This document shows, in pieces, positions 13,801 through 25,308 of a stretch of 64,000 nucleotides of DNA. Source of the DNA: Straminergon stramineum (Eukaryota; Streptophyta; Bryopsida; Hypnales; Calliergonaceae); the NCBI GenBank assembly GCA_963920665.1, contig OY987265.1:31315001-31379000 (forward strand). The letters run 5' to 3'. How positions within the stretch are numbered: position 1 is the first letter of the stretch; each line of letters begins with the position of its first letter. Under the pieces are notes generated by a model. That model searched no databases, had not been told where the DNA came from, and worked only from the letters and a program-made list of their open reading frames with translations. Both the position numbers and the translations under genes were made by a program.

Positions 13801-15764
13801 CTCGTTGGGATACTTCTCGCTTGCATAAAACAGCATATGCTCTGCATTCAAAAGAAAGCTGATTAAATTCAGAATGTGATATAACTATCCCGATAATTTG
13901 TACATTACTAGAATTTGGAGGCTTTAGCAATGTTTAGCAACGTTGGAACCATTTTTAGCGTACCTTTTTTGAGAAAAAAATGAAAAAAATTTGAACGACG
14001 TACTCCAGTAAGCACGCAACAATTTTCAGCAAACATTTTCAAAAACGTTGTTCACGTAGCAAAGGTTGAATGTCAATTATGGAATCATGTTTTTGTTTTT
14101 ATTCTCAAACGTTTCTACAAACGTTGTTATATGGGGTGATTCTAGTAATGTAAACATAATTATGTTACAAACTGACAGTGCACTGCACCATTGAGAAAGG
14201 CGGAGGGCAAGGCTGGGTGTATATATATGAAGTACTGAAAGGATGTACTCATACCCGTGAGTTGCTCAGTTTGATATTCGAGCAATAATCAATCTACCGG
14301 TACTCAGAGCAAGTACAGAGCAGAGAGAGCAAGAATAACCGAAGTCTAAGACGAAATGAATGAAGAGTCTGTTAGAGTAGCTCTACTAAAAACACCACAT
14401 GGACAAGTTCCACAGGATAGAAATAGCAAATTTTTGCTACCCTTCTAGGAGCCTCTTTTCGGAGGTAGACTCCACGACGCAGACTCGTATCTCGTACCCA
14501 GACTCGCAGAGCACAGAGAGATTATCCTCGTTTCTCTTACAGGAATATCAAAAGTTTCCCAAATTATTTGGCACTTGGAACAGAAGCTAGAAACCACGGA
14601 AAAAGCCTCAAACTGGAAAAATCAGTGGCGCAAATTTCCTTTGTTGGTACACTGAAATCTGGGAATGGCAATTGATCGGGAACGAGAGATCATCTCCCTC
14701 TGCAGAAACCAATGCCATAGAGCAGACTGAAATTCCTCACAATGATTTACCTTGAGAAAGAGACTCGGAGCTAATAAATAATTTATACGTGGCTGCTGCA
14801 CCGATCTAGTAGCAGTAGAAAAAATTCTGCACCTGACTAATCGCATCCAAACAGTGAGATCTATATCTATTCATGTATCCTGGTGAGTTGATATATTCAT
14901 CGAAAGGCAGGTCGAAACTCAAGTAAGCAATCAATCGATGAACCAATTTGGCTTGTTTCTAGAGGGACGAGAGTCGTTGGTATGCAGTCATATATTATTA
15001 CCTAGGAAGTGAGCCAAGCCCTGTAAACCGTCTGGGTCACTGAATGATCCCACGTGAACATCCATTGCTGCAGCTGCCTGCAATTTAGGGAGCCACAATC
15101 AACTCAGATAGGCCGTCGTTAGTGAACAACTTGGGTGGATTTCTTGGCTAGAACAGGAATGATATATTTGCTCTAGTACGCGTGTATGCGCACCCAGAAT
15201 CGCCACTTGAAATGAAATCAATGCAGTCTTTCCGTTTCAGGTGGCGATTCTGGGTGCACAAACCTTAGCATAATTAAGAAGGCAGAAATGTAGTAATCAG
15301 GCCCTTCGACACAAATCTCCTTTCAATAGTCCAATAGTTCAATATCTCCTACTCAGATTATAAAGTTTTCAGTGAGACGGGAATTGAATGGAAGTGCATT
15401 TTCAGACTCGTTCAGCATACGGAGAGATGAAATTGAAAGATGTTTGAACCAAGGTGTCATCTAATTAAACACGCTCACCGACACAACCTCTCTCACTTAG
15501 ACATCCCCGAAACGTCTGCTATCTGGCCTGTTTGATTCTGTTTTAATAGCTCTACAGGTAAGCAATCAGAGAACTGACCGAGAGAGATGAGAAAAGTGAA
15601 TGTTGGTGACAGGCTAGTAGTACTCCGAACTAATTTATTACCTTGTCTGTGTCCGGGTCACTGACGAGGAGAACCTGGAGACCGTTAGAAAGAAGCACCC
15701 TCTTGTATTCCCTGTCGTCATTGCGAGGCTTCACAATTGTAGTCTCCCCGCCTCCACTCACCAT
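4806..15764 (-). CDS. Insulin-degrading-enzyme-type M16A zinc metallopeptidase (complete, 26 exons)
   Basis: This zinc peptidase should degrade short peptides inside a closed two-lobed chamber; plant homologues are cytosolic or peroxisomal (known of the family). I joined 26 exons with GT-AG introns and consistent phase into 1025 codons: 15764-15642, 15077-15002, 13841-13774, 13195-13104, 12952-12879, 12231-12188, 11996-11912, 11772-11650, 11336-11224, 10874-10712, 10402-10313, 10209-10124, 9994-9908, 9806-9703, 9534-9432, 9107-9012, 8506-8317, 8176-8115, 7926-7822, 7481-7259, 6941-6733, 6593-6469, 6056-6005, 5888-5802, 5631-5509, 5180-4806. HFLEH (residues 64-68, split by an intron) supplies the zinc ligands and base; the third ligand is E145, exactly 76 residues further on, as in the family. 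R800 and Y807 sit in [12 protein letters not shown], the spacing of the substrate-binding pair in human IDE. The start is the first ATG after an in-frame TAG. The stop is TGA. No defect is seen. Confidence 0.96.
5324..5404. repeat. Imperfect hairpin in the last intron of the M16 gene
   Basis: AAGAGCAGCTAGCCAGG near the left end pairs with CTACCTGCTCTT near the right end, followed by paired GTTACTGG and CCAGTAAT. The arms are imperfect with a loop of about 30 bases. It lies wholly in the intron at 5181-5508. No known RNA family is recognised. Confidence 0.4.
8951..8968 (+). repeat. Short telomere-type repeat (CCCTAAA)2 in an intron
   Basis: AACCCTAAACCCTAAACC gives two and a half units of the plant telomere repeat, inside the intron 8507-9011 of the peptidase gene. 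The complementary form TTTAGGGTTTAGGG occurs at 9603-9616 in the intron 9535-9702. These are telo-box-sized motifs, not a telomere tract. Confidence 0.7.
12430..12858. mobile_element. MITE in an M16 gene intron, TTAAGGTAG ends
   Basis: The left end TTAAGGTAGACCAGCCTA matches the reverse complement of the right end TTAAGGTAGGCCAGTCTA over 18 bp with two mismatches, both transitions. It is 429 bp with no coding capacity. It lies within the intron 12232-12878, its right end only 20 bp from the donor site of the exon at 12879-12952. TTAA at both extremities may be the target duplication or part of the repeat. It differs in sequence from the CCCCT-ended TTAA elements elsewhere. Confidence 0.6.
13842..15001. 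other. Largest intron of the M16 gene (1160 bp)
   Basis: This intron separates the two halves of the zinc-binding HFLEH motif. It holds AT-rich sequence with several AACGTT-type short palindromes around 13940-14130 and a TATATATA stretch near 14221. I see no gene or named mobile element in it. Confidence 0.6.
15190..15257. repeat. Near-perfect 23-bp hairpin in intron 1 of the M16 gene
   Basis: The arm at 15190-15212 (GCACCCAGAATCGCCACTTGAAA) and the arm at 15235-15257 are reverse complements over 23 bp with one mismatch. A 22-base loop separates them. The hairpin lies in the intron 15078-15641, between the first and second coding exons. Such an element could be a tiny foldback insertion or a structured intron element; no family is recognised. 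Confidence 0.7.
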
Positions 15765-15843
15765 GTTTCTCTCCTTCCCACTATAATCAGACCAACCAAT
15801 TCGGAAACCACGTTCCTAAGCACATGCGCTCAGCTGACTGCTG

Positions 15844-16135
15844 ACAGTAATTCAAATCCTTGCAAGTTTGATAATTAAGCTGGTTGTGAACAATTTGTGA
15901 ACATTTCAAGTCATTGGAACAAGTACTAAGACCAGGAACCTGCTCAGATTGCCGATAATCCTACACACACGAAGCTGAAATGGCTGTATACAGTAATTCA
16001 AATCCTTGCAAGTATGATGAGGTAGTTCTGAAAGCTTGCGAACAGTTTGGACATTTCAAGCCACTGCAACAAGTACTAAAATCGTGAACTTCCTCAGATT
16101 GCCAAAAATCCTACACGCATGACGCCGAAATGACC
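15844..16135. repeat. 146-bp tandem duplication upstream of the M16 start codon
   Basis: Copy 1 starts at 15844 and copy 2 at 15990, both with ACAGTAATTCAAATCCTTGC. Shared blocks follow in the same order: ACATTTCAAG, AACAAGTACTAA, CTCAGATTGCC and ATCCTACAC. The copies have diverged by point changes. They begin about 80 bp upstream of the start codon, so they lie in the 5' untranslated region, a leader intron or the promoter. Confidence 0.8.
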
Positions 16136-18142
16136 CTCTAGGCGAACGTCCCCGGGGCCTAAACATAAATGGCATGGACAAGGCTGCAAGCTAGTACGGC
16201 TCTAAGTGAGGAACAGGGAGTAGCTGCTTGCTTACTGATCACCCCTCTCTTACGCTTCAAATGATTCCCAAGTTATTTTAGTCTCAAAACTTACTTTCAA
16301 AGCACAATCATGCAAATTCAAAGCTGATAAGACTGACTGGTTTCAAGTGCTGCAAAGACATAGTCCAGACTAGCGCCTTCCCCACTGCCTGTCACAGAGC
16401 AGAGCAAGTGAGGTGCTTGGACATGAAGCAAAAGGTGGATGGAAGGAATGACAGCTCCATACCAAGTCCCCGGCAATCTGGAGCTTCGAGGACACGTCTC
16501 TAAGTGATTATGTTGACATTTCACATCTTTCAACCAGGCAGGCGAAGTTATAATTAAGGCTCACATGCGGCCAAGGCTGCTGGCTTGGCTTGGCTTGGCT
16601 TAACTTGGAGAATGAGCTAGAAAGGTTTTTAAGTTCTAAACGAAAATCTTAGGTTCAGAAATCTTGTTATCTCTCGTACACCTGGAAAAGTCTGAAACCA
16701 GAGGTACCACGCACAAGGTGGGCTTGTCCTGTACACAATCATTCCGTGGATAGCTGCCGAGCTGGCTCCAGATCTGCATACAATAAACAACTAGACGCTA
16801 GTACTACGTCTAGACGCTTTCGAATTGCAGCGAGGATCCTGAGGTACACAAAGAGATATGAGACCTGCTAACGTAGTTAGTACATGACTAATCCGCCCCT
16901 TCCTTGCAGAAGCAGCACTGCAGGACCTTGCTTGCTGTGGACTGCATGAATAAAATCTAGATTCGAAAGCAAGCACACCCAATTCAAATTGCACCCCAGG
17001 AAGGAAAATTTTCCAGTCCACAGCTATCTTGCTAACTATACATTGAATTTATTGACACTGCAAGCTAACAAGCATGCACCTTGAATTGCATGACATGGCA
17101 ACACACCAGAGTAGGTTTCCAAGTGCGCTAAGTTCGTGTGTATAACAGATCCGATACTTGCTAGTACTCCCTGCAGCCAGGGAGGTTGATGATATATATG
17201 TCCTGCTTTGACCTATGATAATGAGTAGGAATCAATAAACTAGCTGGACACAGAAGGTAACGTTCGACTTGAATGACCGGCCTAGGACAGCGTGCAGGCC
17301 TAGGACCTCTTTGCAGGGGAAAAGTTTAAAGTCTGCAATTGGTAACATGCGGAGTTAATATCACAGGAGCAGCTAGCGTTAGCTAAGCTTAGCTTCACTC
17401 CATCAGTCCGGCCATTCGTAGCCGTAAGTGGAGAATCGATCAGAGCAGCTTTTTAAACCCTTTTCTCTGTGCAGGCAGGCCGCATTCATGGGAGCCGTCT
17501 CGAGGAGGCCATGAACCGGGACTCCGGGGACACATGATGCATAGCAGACGTGATCCCCGGCTCTTTAGTTGACAACGCAGGGGTGTGCCCCAACCAGCTG
17601 CTGTTTAGATTTGATCTCAATCCATCCATCCATCCATCCTAGCCTGGTCTGAATACAATGGTTCCGAATTGGTGGTTTACCAATTCCAGGCGCGGCAATG
17701 TATAGAATATGACCGTACCCACGTTAATTAATTATCCAGACTCCACGACTAATTACGTCTTACCTTGATCGAGTTCGCCAATCTAGCTCGATGTGCTCCG
17801 CCCGTGGTACTAGAGAGTCCTTCCGACCTTCTTAACTTAGTGTAAGGTCTTGAATGGTCTTGGATTTTGTTTCGCAACTGGATGGCTTTGTGCTTTGTGA
17901 TGATGATGGAGTCCAAAGGGCCGGACTCAGTTCTCGAGGTTCCGTACCGGAGCTTCCGAGATGGAAGGAATCGAAAAGCCCCGGCCATGGAGGCATGGAC
18001 TCTGGTTTCCGCTGCGGGAGGGGAGGAGTAACAGCGTCTTTTGATGAGAATTATGGGGGTATTATTACTTCTCATTATCCCTGACTTTTCTTCTGCTCTT
18101 ATGGATAACTTAGTTTCACCGGCTTAGCTAAGAGCAGCCTCA
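16136..18142. other. Upstream region of the M16 gene, no second gene seen
   Basis: This stretch should contain the promoter of the minus-strand peptidase gene, but I cannot fix a TATA box or start site. Simple repeats are (TGGCT)n at about 16581-16600 and (ATCC)5 at 17620-17639. Overlapping open frames on both strands at 17749-18084 (up to 108 codons) match no family I know and are left uncalled. Confidence 0.5.
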
Positions 18143-18548
18143 GAGCATCGCCACCATTCAGCAAGAAACGTGACTCGGGAAAGGAGTTGTGCAGTGTTGA
18201 ATTCATGTATTTAGACACTGTCTTTTGTTGGTCCCCCACTCTTCCACGCCATAGCACTGCAATATGTTCTTATTTGCATTACGGTTCATGCACGTGTCAT
18301 GTTGGCGGGCCTCCTCGTATCCCAACAAGATAGATACGACAAAAAGTTGACAATTGTTCCTCAAGGATACCCCAAATTGTAGCTCAGTATAACCGAAGAT
18401 GACACGGGAAGATGGCATGCCAAATGATGAATGTGACTAGGCCGGCCAAATTTTCACCGTCATTGAATCCACACTGTGGGGTGACATCGCTTCCGGGCTC
18501 AGCAACCGCTGCGCCGCGCCTATATATTGGGTAACAATGGTGATGCTC
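18143..18548. mobile_element. Tourist-like MITE 4
   Basis: GAGCATCGCCACCATT at the left and AATGGTGATGCTC at the right form a terminal inverted repeat of the same type as MITEs 1-3. The flanks are TCA (left) and TTA (right), so the 3-bp target duplication may have one mutated base. It is 406 bp with no coding capacity. It shows that the family also inserted singly, about 17 kb from the triple array. Confidence 0.6.
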
Positions 18549-18551
18549 TTA

Positions 18552-19022
18552 GTGCATGGCCGGAAACAGAGTCAGTACCTGGAATTTTCAAGTGGATCTC
18601 ATTCCATTTGGGTGACTTTTTTAAAAAAATTGACCTAATGCAAAGCCTGCAATTCAAACCTCAAGTGGACTTCTACGCACTATAAAAAGGAGTAGAAAAG
18701 ATTCTACATTAAAAAAAGTTTTTTCATGTCCAAAAGGGAAGGTCCAATGTATTCGCACACGAATGGGTGGAAGGGGGGTGCATTTATCACCCATTCACAA
18801 TAAACTAGTTAGGTCTTTGTTTTTCATGATCATTGCACTAATAAAAAATACACTTAAAATATCCAAAAGGATTTCATACCCATTTCATGAAATTAATTGA
18901 GCCATTGGTAATCTCATTGATTTTTATATTAGTTATTTCAAATGTGGTTTCAATTAGTGTTGATTTAAGCCTAATTAGGGATCCTAGAAGGTCAAGGAAT
19001 GTAAACTTGGAGTTTTGAGGAA
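18552..19022. other. Unassigned AT-rich sequence
   Basis: No gene, RNA or repeat structure is recognised between MITE 4 and the TTAA element that starts at 19027. Confidence 0.5.
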
Positions 19023-19026
19023 TTAA

Positions 19027-19984
19027 CCCCTCACCACCCAAGGCCTGAACGGGTCCGAAAACAACATTTTTTTTGAAGTGTTATAGACATAACTTTCATT
19101 GAATTATAGAGATTTCAATTGTATAGTATTGTAGTGCACTTGTTGTATGTTACATGCACCAAATTTGGTGTCATTTGATCACATAGATTGCAAGATTATA
19201 CTGTTCTAGTATTGAAAAAGGATGATGAATTTTTCCTAAAAATACATTTGGAGACAAAATTCGATTTCTAACTCTACTCAAATGAAGAAACTTAAAACTA
19301 TAAAGTGATTCAAAATCAGCATAAAAACACATTGGTGAAAAAAAATATCATTAAATTGACTCATTGTGTTTGCAAAATGACTTTGAAATGTTAAACATAG
19401 CAAGAAAAGTTGAAAAAAATACATCAAAAATTTAAATTCTTTTACTAAAATGCTTCTCAATCACTTATAGCTTCTTGGATTGATATGAAATTGTATGCAC
19501 ACAAACTAGACTAGTATGCACAACTTTTCCCAAAATTTTTATTGAAAACAAACATTGTATGAAGAAGAAACAAGCCGCCGAAGTTCACTGTAATCCAAAA
19601 ATGTTGGGATTTTGAACTTCAAATTGCTCCCAAACATTCAAAACAACTTGGATCGACATGAAAATTCTACCACAATAACTAGACTTCAAAGGAAACATAA
19701 CCCAACAAATTTTTATTGAAAACGAACTTTGGATGAAGGAGATACAAGCCCCCAAAGTTGCAACCATCAAATGCAGTTTGCCAAACTCAAATTGAACATG
19801 TGAACTTCGATTGGCTTCCAAAAATTCATGAAATCTTGTATTTATCTGAAAATTTTAACAGACAACTTAGAAGAAAGAACGCAAATTTTCCAACAAGTTT
19901 TATTGAATTTGGACATTAGATGCAAAAGTTATAGCACTTTGAATTTGACTTGAGGACACTTTGGTCCCCTTGGGTGGTGAGGGG
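19027..19984. mobile_element. TTAA-flanked inverted-repeat element A (piggyBac-like, non-autonomous)
   Basis: The 17-bp perfect terminal inverted repeat CCCCTCACCACCCAAGG is flanked on both sides by TTAA (19023-19026 and 19985-19988). TTAA duplication with ends starting CC is characteristic of the piggyBac superfamily (established), and assignment here rests on that alone. The 958-bp body has no coding capacity. Its interior is a degenerate tandem repeat of about 175-187 bp: blocks like AATTTTTATTGAAAAC recur near 19533, 19707 and 19894. A truncated relative lies at 47669-47780. Confidence 0.72.
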
Positions 19985-19988
19985 TTAA

Positions 19989-21827
19989 GGTGAAATAAAT
20001 TATGACATGCCAAAAGAATCTACTATTCAAAAGGTCTTCATTGTTGGTCCAAGTTTACTTTTTCTTCCTTCCTCTACATAAATTGAATCACAGTCTTGTA
20101 CAAAAATCTTGAAAGCTGGAGTAACCAAGGTAATCACATCTTTAAAGAATAGACAAAAATTGCTTTTCAATGTACTTGCATGTATGTCACTAGTTTGAGT
20201 AGTTTCATATTGTTCTAGCAATAAATATTTGAAAATGTTCAATCATCATCTAGCCAATAGATATTTCTTGGGCTCTCTTAGGAACATAGGTAGAACTATC
20301 TTGAATTGCTCATTTATGTTGATTAGCATAGATCATGTTTTGTGTACTTTTTTGTATACAATACACATATCTTATGAAATTCTTTTACCCATCTTAATCT
20401 TGTTACTTGTTTCACTTTGAATCTTCATTGAATTCCTTATCAATTATTAATTTGTTCTTGATAGTAAACATAAACTTGAATAGAAACAAATTGCTTACAA
20501 AAAGATCCAATTGATTTTGCACAATGGAATACCACTACCATCTTTCTAAAGAATATTTTTTAAAAATCTCCCCACACTTTAAAAACAATCTAATAGAAAA
20601 ACTAGCCTCTTGCACTAATGCACAATCAACCAATCAACAATTTGTAAGGAGATGATTTAATGAAGCTATCTTTTGAGTGTATAGTCACTCACAGCTTTCA
20701 ATTTTTAGATTAATTAATTTTTTCATGTCATCCTTACCCTCACCCACTTACCTTTCTGACTTCTTTTCCTATACAAACAAAATGCATCATTATTATACCA
20801 TTGAGTTATCACAAGACATGCAAAAGTGGATAAGAGTGTACTTGGCTTCTGAATGCTTAGTTTTAACCCCACCCACTTACTTGTATTTTTTAACACACAG
20901 TCCCTCTTACAGATGATATGGGATTATGTGATTTTTGTATGTTTATCATGTATCTATGTTTGTATGTCTACATGCCCATACCCTGTATTGTATAAGCATA
21001 CCCTATATTTTGTGTTGTATCCATATTTTAGTGTCCATACTTTGTATATTGTATCCAAATTCCAGAGGGGGCTCGTTTTTTTAATAAACTCATCGATGGC
21101 AGGGGATTTTTTGAATTAGGGAGGAGGGGGAGGTGTGCTAGGGCATCACTATTGCTATTTCCCCCCTCATAAAAATAGATAATCAACGGTAGGGGCGGGG
21201 GGTTGATCCCTAAATCAATGGTTCCCAATTTTCCTTGAAGGGCAAGGGGGAAGCAAACCACATGTTATGTAATCATAGGAGATAGTCACATAAAAGTTGA
21301 AGAACCCCTTCCTTTGCATAAGGTTCAAGGACATGGGACTAATGAAGAAATGATTTATAAATAAATAAATAAATAAATAAATAATGAAATCCAAAAAGAA
21401 CTTTCATTGCCCTATAGAAAATGATTAAATATTTTCATGCAATGTTATTCTTGCTTCTATATTTCAATTTTCAAATTAAAAATTTGGGTGGTATAGTCTC
21501 ATTGCTTAGATGATGGCCTAATATATTTTAATGAAAAATGAAATCTCCTTCCTTGGAATCTACTTTTGAGATGGTGTAGCTAAAAAAATTAAGAACTCCA
21601 ACACATGCCTTCTTACCACTCTACAAACACATATGGGGTGGTCGTCCTTCCTACCATCTTTTTCTAAGAGCCTTCCTTGTCTCCCACCCTTTGAGCATGC
21701 AGATGGTGAAGCCATACTACCATACATACAAGAAGAAGAAAAAAAAAAGTAGATAAATAAAAATAGAAGGAGGCTAAGTTCAATGAATCCTTAGGAAGGT
21801 TGGAGGAGGGGTTTGGAGGGGTTGGAC
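19989..21827. other. AT-rich intergenic stretch with simple repeats
   Basis: No gene is recognised. There is a (TAAA)n tract at 21357-21384 and a short duplicated 'ACCCACTTAC' block near 20741 and 20871. Purine-rich G runs occur at 21060-21250. Open frames of 60-90 codons here carry no family motif. Confidence 0.5.
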
Positions 21828-21831
21828 TTAA

Positions 21832-22406
21832 CCCCTAAAGGACTAAGGCACATTTTGGGTAGAAATTGTCAAAAACTACCACTTTTTAGGGCAACAAGAA
21901 AAAAATGAAAAAAAATGTTTTTTTTTCAAAATTCAACCATACAAATTTGAACTAGACTTCTTTGGGAACATGTGGAAAAAATTTTAGAAGCTTTGACCAC
22001 AAGGATTGAAAGATTATAACGTTTGAAGTTAGGTGAAAATTTTTTTTCCAACCTCACCCGATATGGCCTTCAAACTTTAACTCCTAGAATGAGATTCTTA
22101 CACTAAATAGGGTTATTTTTTTTACATTTTCCTCTTGGATCATGTAAGCTACAAACCTAGAAAATTTCAAAATTAGAGGAAGAGTTTTGCACATGCTGCC
22201 CAAAGCTACCCGAGCTACTTACAAAGTTTGGGGCAACATAACTTTTGATTTGGGCACCTGATCGGAAAAAAAATTAGATTTTCTAGAAGGGTATACATAG
22301 CTGCACATTATATCCAAATTTCATGAATCTCTGTCTGAAAATGACTTTGTAGGAGCCTACTTGAGATTTCTTGCATATGTTGAACAGACACTTGGTCTTT
22401 TAGGGA
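21832..22406. mobile_element. TTAA-flanked inverted-repeat element B (piggyBac-like, non-autonomous)
   Basis: The left end CCCCTAAAGGACTAAGGCAC and the reverse complement of the right end TCCCTAAAAGACCAAGTGTC form an imperfect inverted repeat. TTAA flanks both sides (21828-21831, 22407-22410). The 575-bp body is AT-rich and non-coding. A block like GATTGNAAGATTATA near 22006 resembles one near 19187 in element A, so the two may be distant relatives. The left end could instead belong to a larger nested element (see findings). Confidence 0.55.
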
Positions 22407-22410
22407 TTAA

Positions 22411-24234
22411 TGTCTTAAGAATGACAAGCAATGACGCTAGCATGCAAGCTTGGAGAGGTGACCATGTGAGTTGCAAGCGTGGAGCCCTAAAAACATTATT
22501 GAAAATAAAAAATTCCCCTAATTCTTTTTTATCCCCAAAAAATCCAAAAATATCATTTTTTTACTATTTATAGTAAATTTTGTGACCTATGACCGTTTCC
22601 CCTATAATTGTGGATTGTGATATGAGTCATTTTTCATTGTCTCAAAATTGTTAATTACTATGTGAAAAGACCTTCAAACTTTGTTGGAAAGTTGGAGCAC
22701 TTGGTTCAATGACTAGAACCAGAAATACGACAGACGTTGTCAATATGCTAGACAAATGTCATTTGGGAGTAACTCTATTCCGATGTTACAACTAGCTAGA
22801 TTGAATACATAGAACAAAGACTTATGAATATCCCATTACAATTAGGATTTCCAACATGTGCTAGTATAAGTGGACATGTATATGATGAGTTGCCAACCTA
22901 AAGGTTAGGGTGAGATGATGACCACAAAGCCATTGTGGATTTGTAGTAGACATTTCATCCTAATCTTGAGGTGTTTTACTATATGTAATTTTCAAATCTA
23001 AAATTGATTTTTCTTCATGACTGTAAATATTACCAAATGTTGCCATCTTGAAACAAATACTAAAAAATGACTAGCTAAGGGGGAAAGCAACAAAATGGGA
23101 AAAGAATAAGACATTGTATAAAGAAAAAATATAGGGAAAGAAAAAAAATAGAGATAGGAAAAAAATGGGAAAAGAAAAAAATATGGGAAAGAAATAACAA
23201 GAAAGAAGGGAGAATGAAAAAACCTAGAAACAAATGGAAAAATTAAGGGGAAAACAATGGAATTCAACAGACAATGAAGAAGTTTACAAATGGGACAAAT
23301 ATGGGAGAAAAAAAAGAACTCTTTTTTATATCATATATGCCTCACTGAAATAGGGTATAGGGTTGTACATAATTATAGTCATTTACATGAATTAACTTCA
23401 AAACAATTGACTAATCAAATTAATTTTGCTTCCATATTTCAAAAATGCATTCACCAGAAAATTCGAAAAGCTTCAAATCATTTTAATTATAATATATGTG
23501 AATGAATATAATATGAGTGAAGTACATGAATAAATGTAGCCCTGCCTATTCTGAAACTGTGATGATTCCCGCTTGAAGTAGAAGTACCTTCAACTCATTG
23601 AAGCTATGATTGGGAGCATGAATGAATTTGTCATCATAGATGTCCATTTTGCAGAAGTACCAGTACAAGTAGTACAAGTACTTGCAATTCACATATTGTT
23701 GTCGACCTCCAATGGCAGAAATAGCCATATGCACAAAGTCTATGCATGTGCATGTGCATGTGGGAAACATTCCTATAATAATTCAATAGATGTTTCTATT
23801 AGGATCTACCCCGGTTTCTAATGAAACTATTGCACCTAGGCCTAGAAAGGGAAGCAAAGTTACTGTCAATATTTGTCCTCTAATGTTACTAGCATTCTCC
23901 CACTTATTCCTCTACTTTGTTGTTGGTGCATTTGCAATTTGCCGTATGGTTCAGTTGTCTCTCACCATTGGATATGCATCTACATTTGCTAGAGGTGGGT
24001 GATCATGGAAGACATTCCTAAATATATTGGACAAGTTAAAGAGTCGACATGGTCACAACGTCAGTTGCTCTTGGAGATGGAAGCTAGCATGTTGCAACAA
24101 TAATGTCTCCTCTTAACTAAGGTTGGTTCTAGTCAAAATAGGCTATACCTTTGGTACCTCGGGCCAATCTAATATCCACTTGCGCTTTGTTCCTTTTACA
24201 CAACGTTCTATATCATCTCCACAGAACCAGAAGT
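22411..24234. other. Unassigned AT-rich stretch with a purine tract
   Basis: At about 23079-23256 the plus strand is almost pure purine with repeating GGGAAAGAAA-type blocks. Beyond that, only short frames without family resemblance are seen. The part near 23.6-24.2 kb may still belong to the transposon whose minus-strand gene ends at 24235, but I find no terminal repeat there. Confidence 0.45.
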
Positions 24235-25210
24235 CTACCACAACCTCTCGTTTACTTCCATACTCTTCCTTTCTCCCGCGATAGGTTGGAGTTGGGTTTC
24301 CTTCTTTCCCTTTGCAATTTTGGTAGTGCACTTGAGATTTGATCCCCATTGTTGAGCAAAACACTTAGCATTTGATTTGTAGCTAATCCTTGTAATGTGC
24401 CACTTTGATGTGTCGTAATCGATTACAAATGCAATTGGGACATGTCGGGAAGGGTCTACCTCAGGCTGCTTTCCATTATCTTCGGATGACTCAATAGAAG
24501 CCATTGTAGACCTTGTTCGCACACGTGGTTGAGAGAAATTTACTTTGTCCAGTCTATGTGAGTCCCTAACATTGTCAATAGGTACATCCAACTTTCTCTT
24601 ACTGCTTCCAAAGATTTCTTCTCCTTCGAAATGTGGTATGTGAATTCCAACACCTTCTACTCCAAGTAATGTATTCATTGCCTCTGCTATCTTTTTAGGG
24701 TCTCCGTTTCGTCTCGCAACTCTCAACTTCAACTCTCCCTTTGATGAACTAGATTCTGAGGCATGTCCTCTCAAGTAAACATGATAGTTTGTCATTTGCA
24801 TCCATGCACGAATACTATCATTGCAAGTAGTGTCAAACAAGTTGTTTCCTCGATTTTCGGACATTTGAAGCTACTTCTTATGAACTGTTTCTGATAAGTT
24901 GAACGAAGGCAAGTCCATCATCTCCTCCAAAGTCAAACCCTAGAAATCCATCCATAGAAACATGATTTTAGAAATTCAATTTCATGCATTACAATTGTCA
25001 ACATTTTTTAACTCAAACTTTGTCTATATGGTTTTCAAATGAAAGGAGGGATCTTCTAATACAATAAAATGTACATTTTTTTGGGCCCTATGCAAATAAA
25101 CATTGCAATAATTAGTTAAGTTTACTTTGATAGTGACGGGAGCGTATATCCCATTTGCATATTTATAATTTTTGTTAAAAAAATGTAATTCTAAGTTTTT
25201 CTTCCCAATA

Positions 25211-25308
25211 CCTAAAATGTGGGTATTGGAAGGTAGTACAAAATTACAAAAACAACCGTCCGATCCAATGGATGGTTCCATGCTACCTTCCAGTATCTAC
25301 ATTTTGGG
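25211..25308. repeat. Small inverted repeat inside the decayed transposase gene
   Basis: The arm 25211-25236 and the arm 25283-25308 pair over 26 bp (CCTAAAATGTGGGTATTGGA and so on) with four mismatches, all transitions. It lies in the roughly 0.5-kb stretch that separates two collinear coding fragments, so it probably marks a MITE insertion or a former intron. Confidence 0.55.

Noticed and set aside
17749..18084. Overlapping frames of 108 (minus) and 76 (plus) codons upstream of the M16 gene
   Set aside because: They overlap on opposite strands, have no recognisable motif, and lie in what should be promoter sequence.
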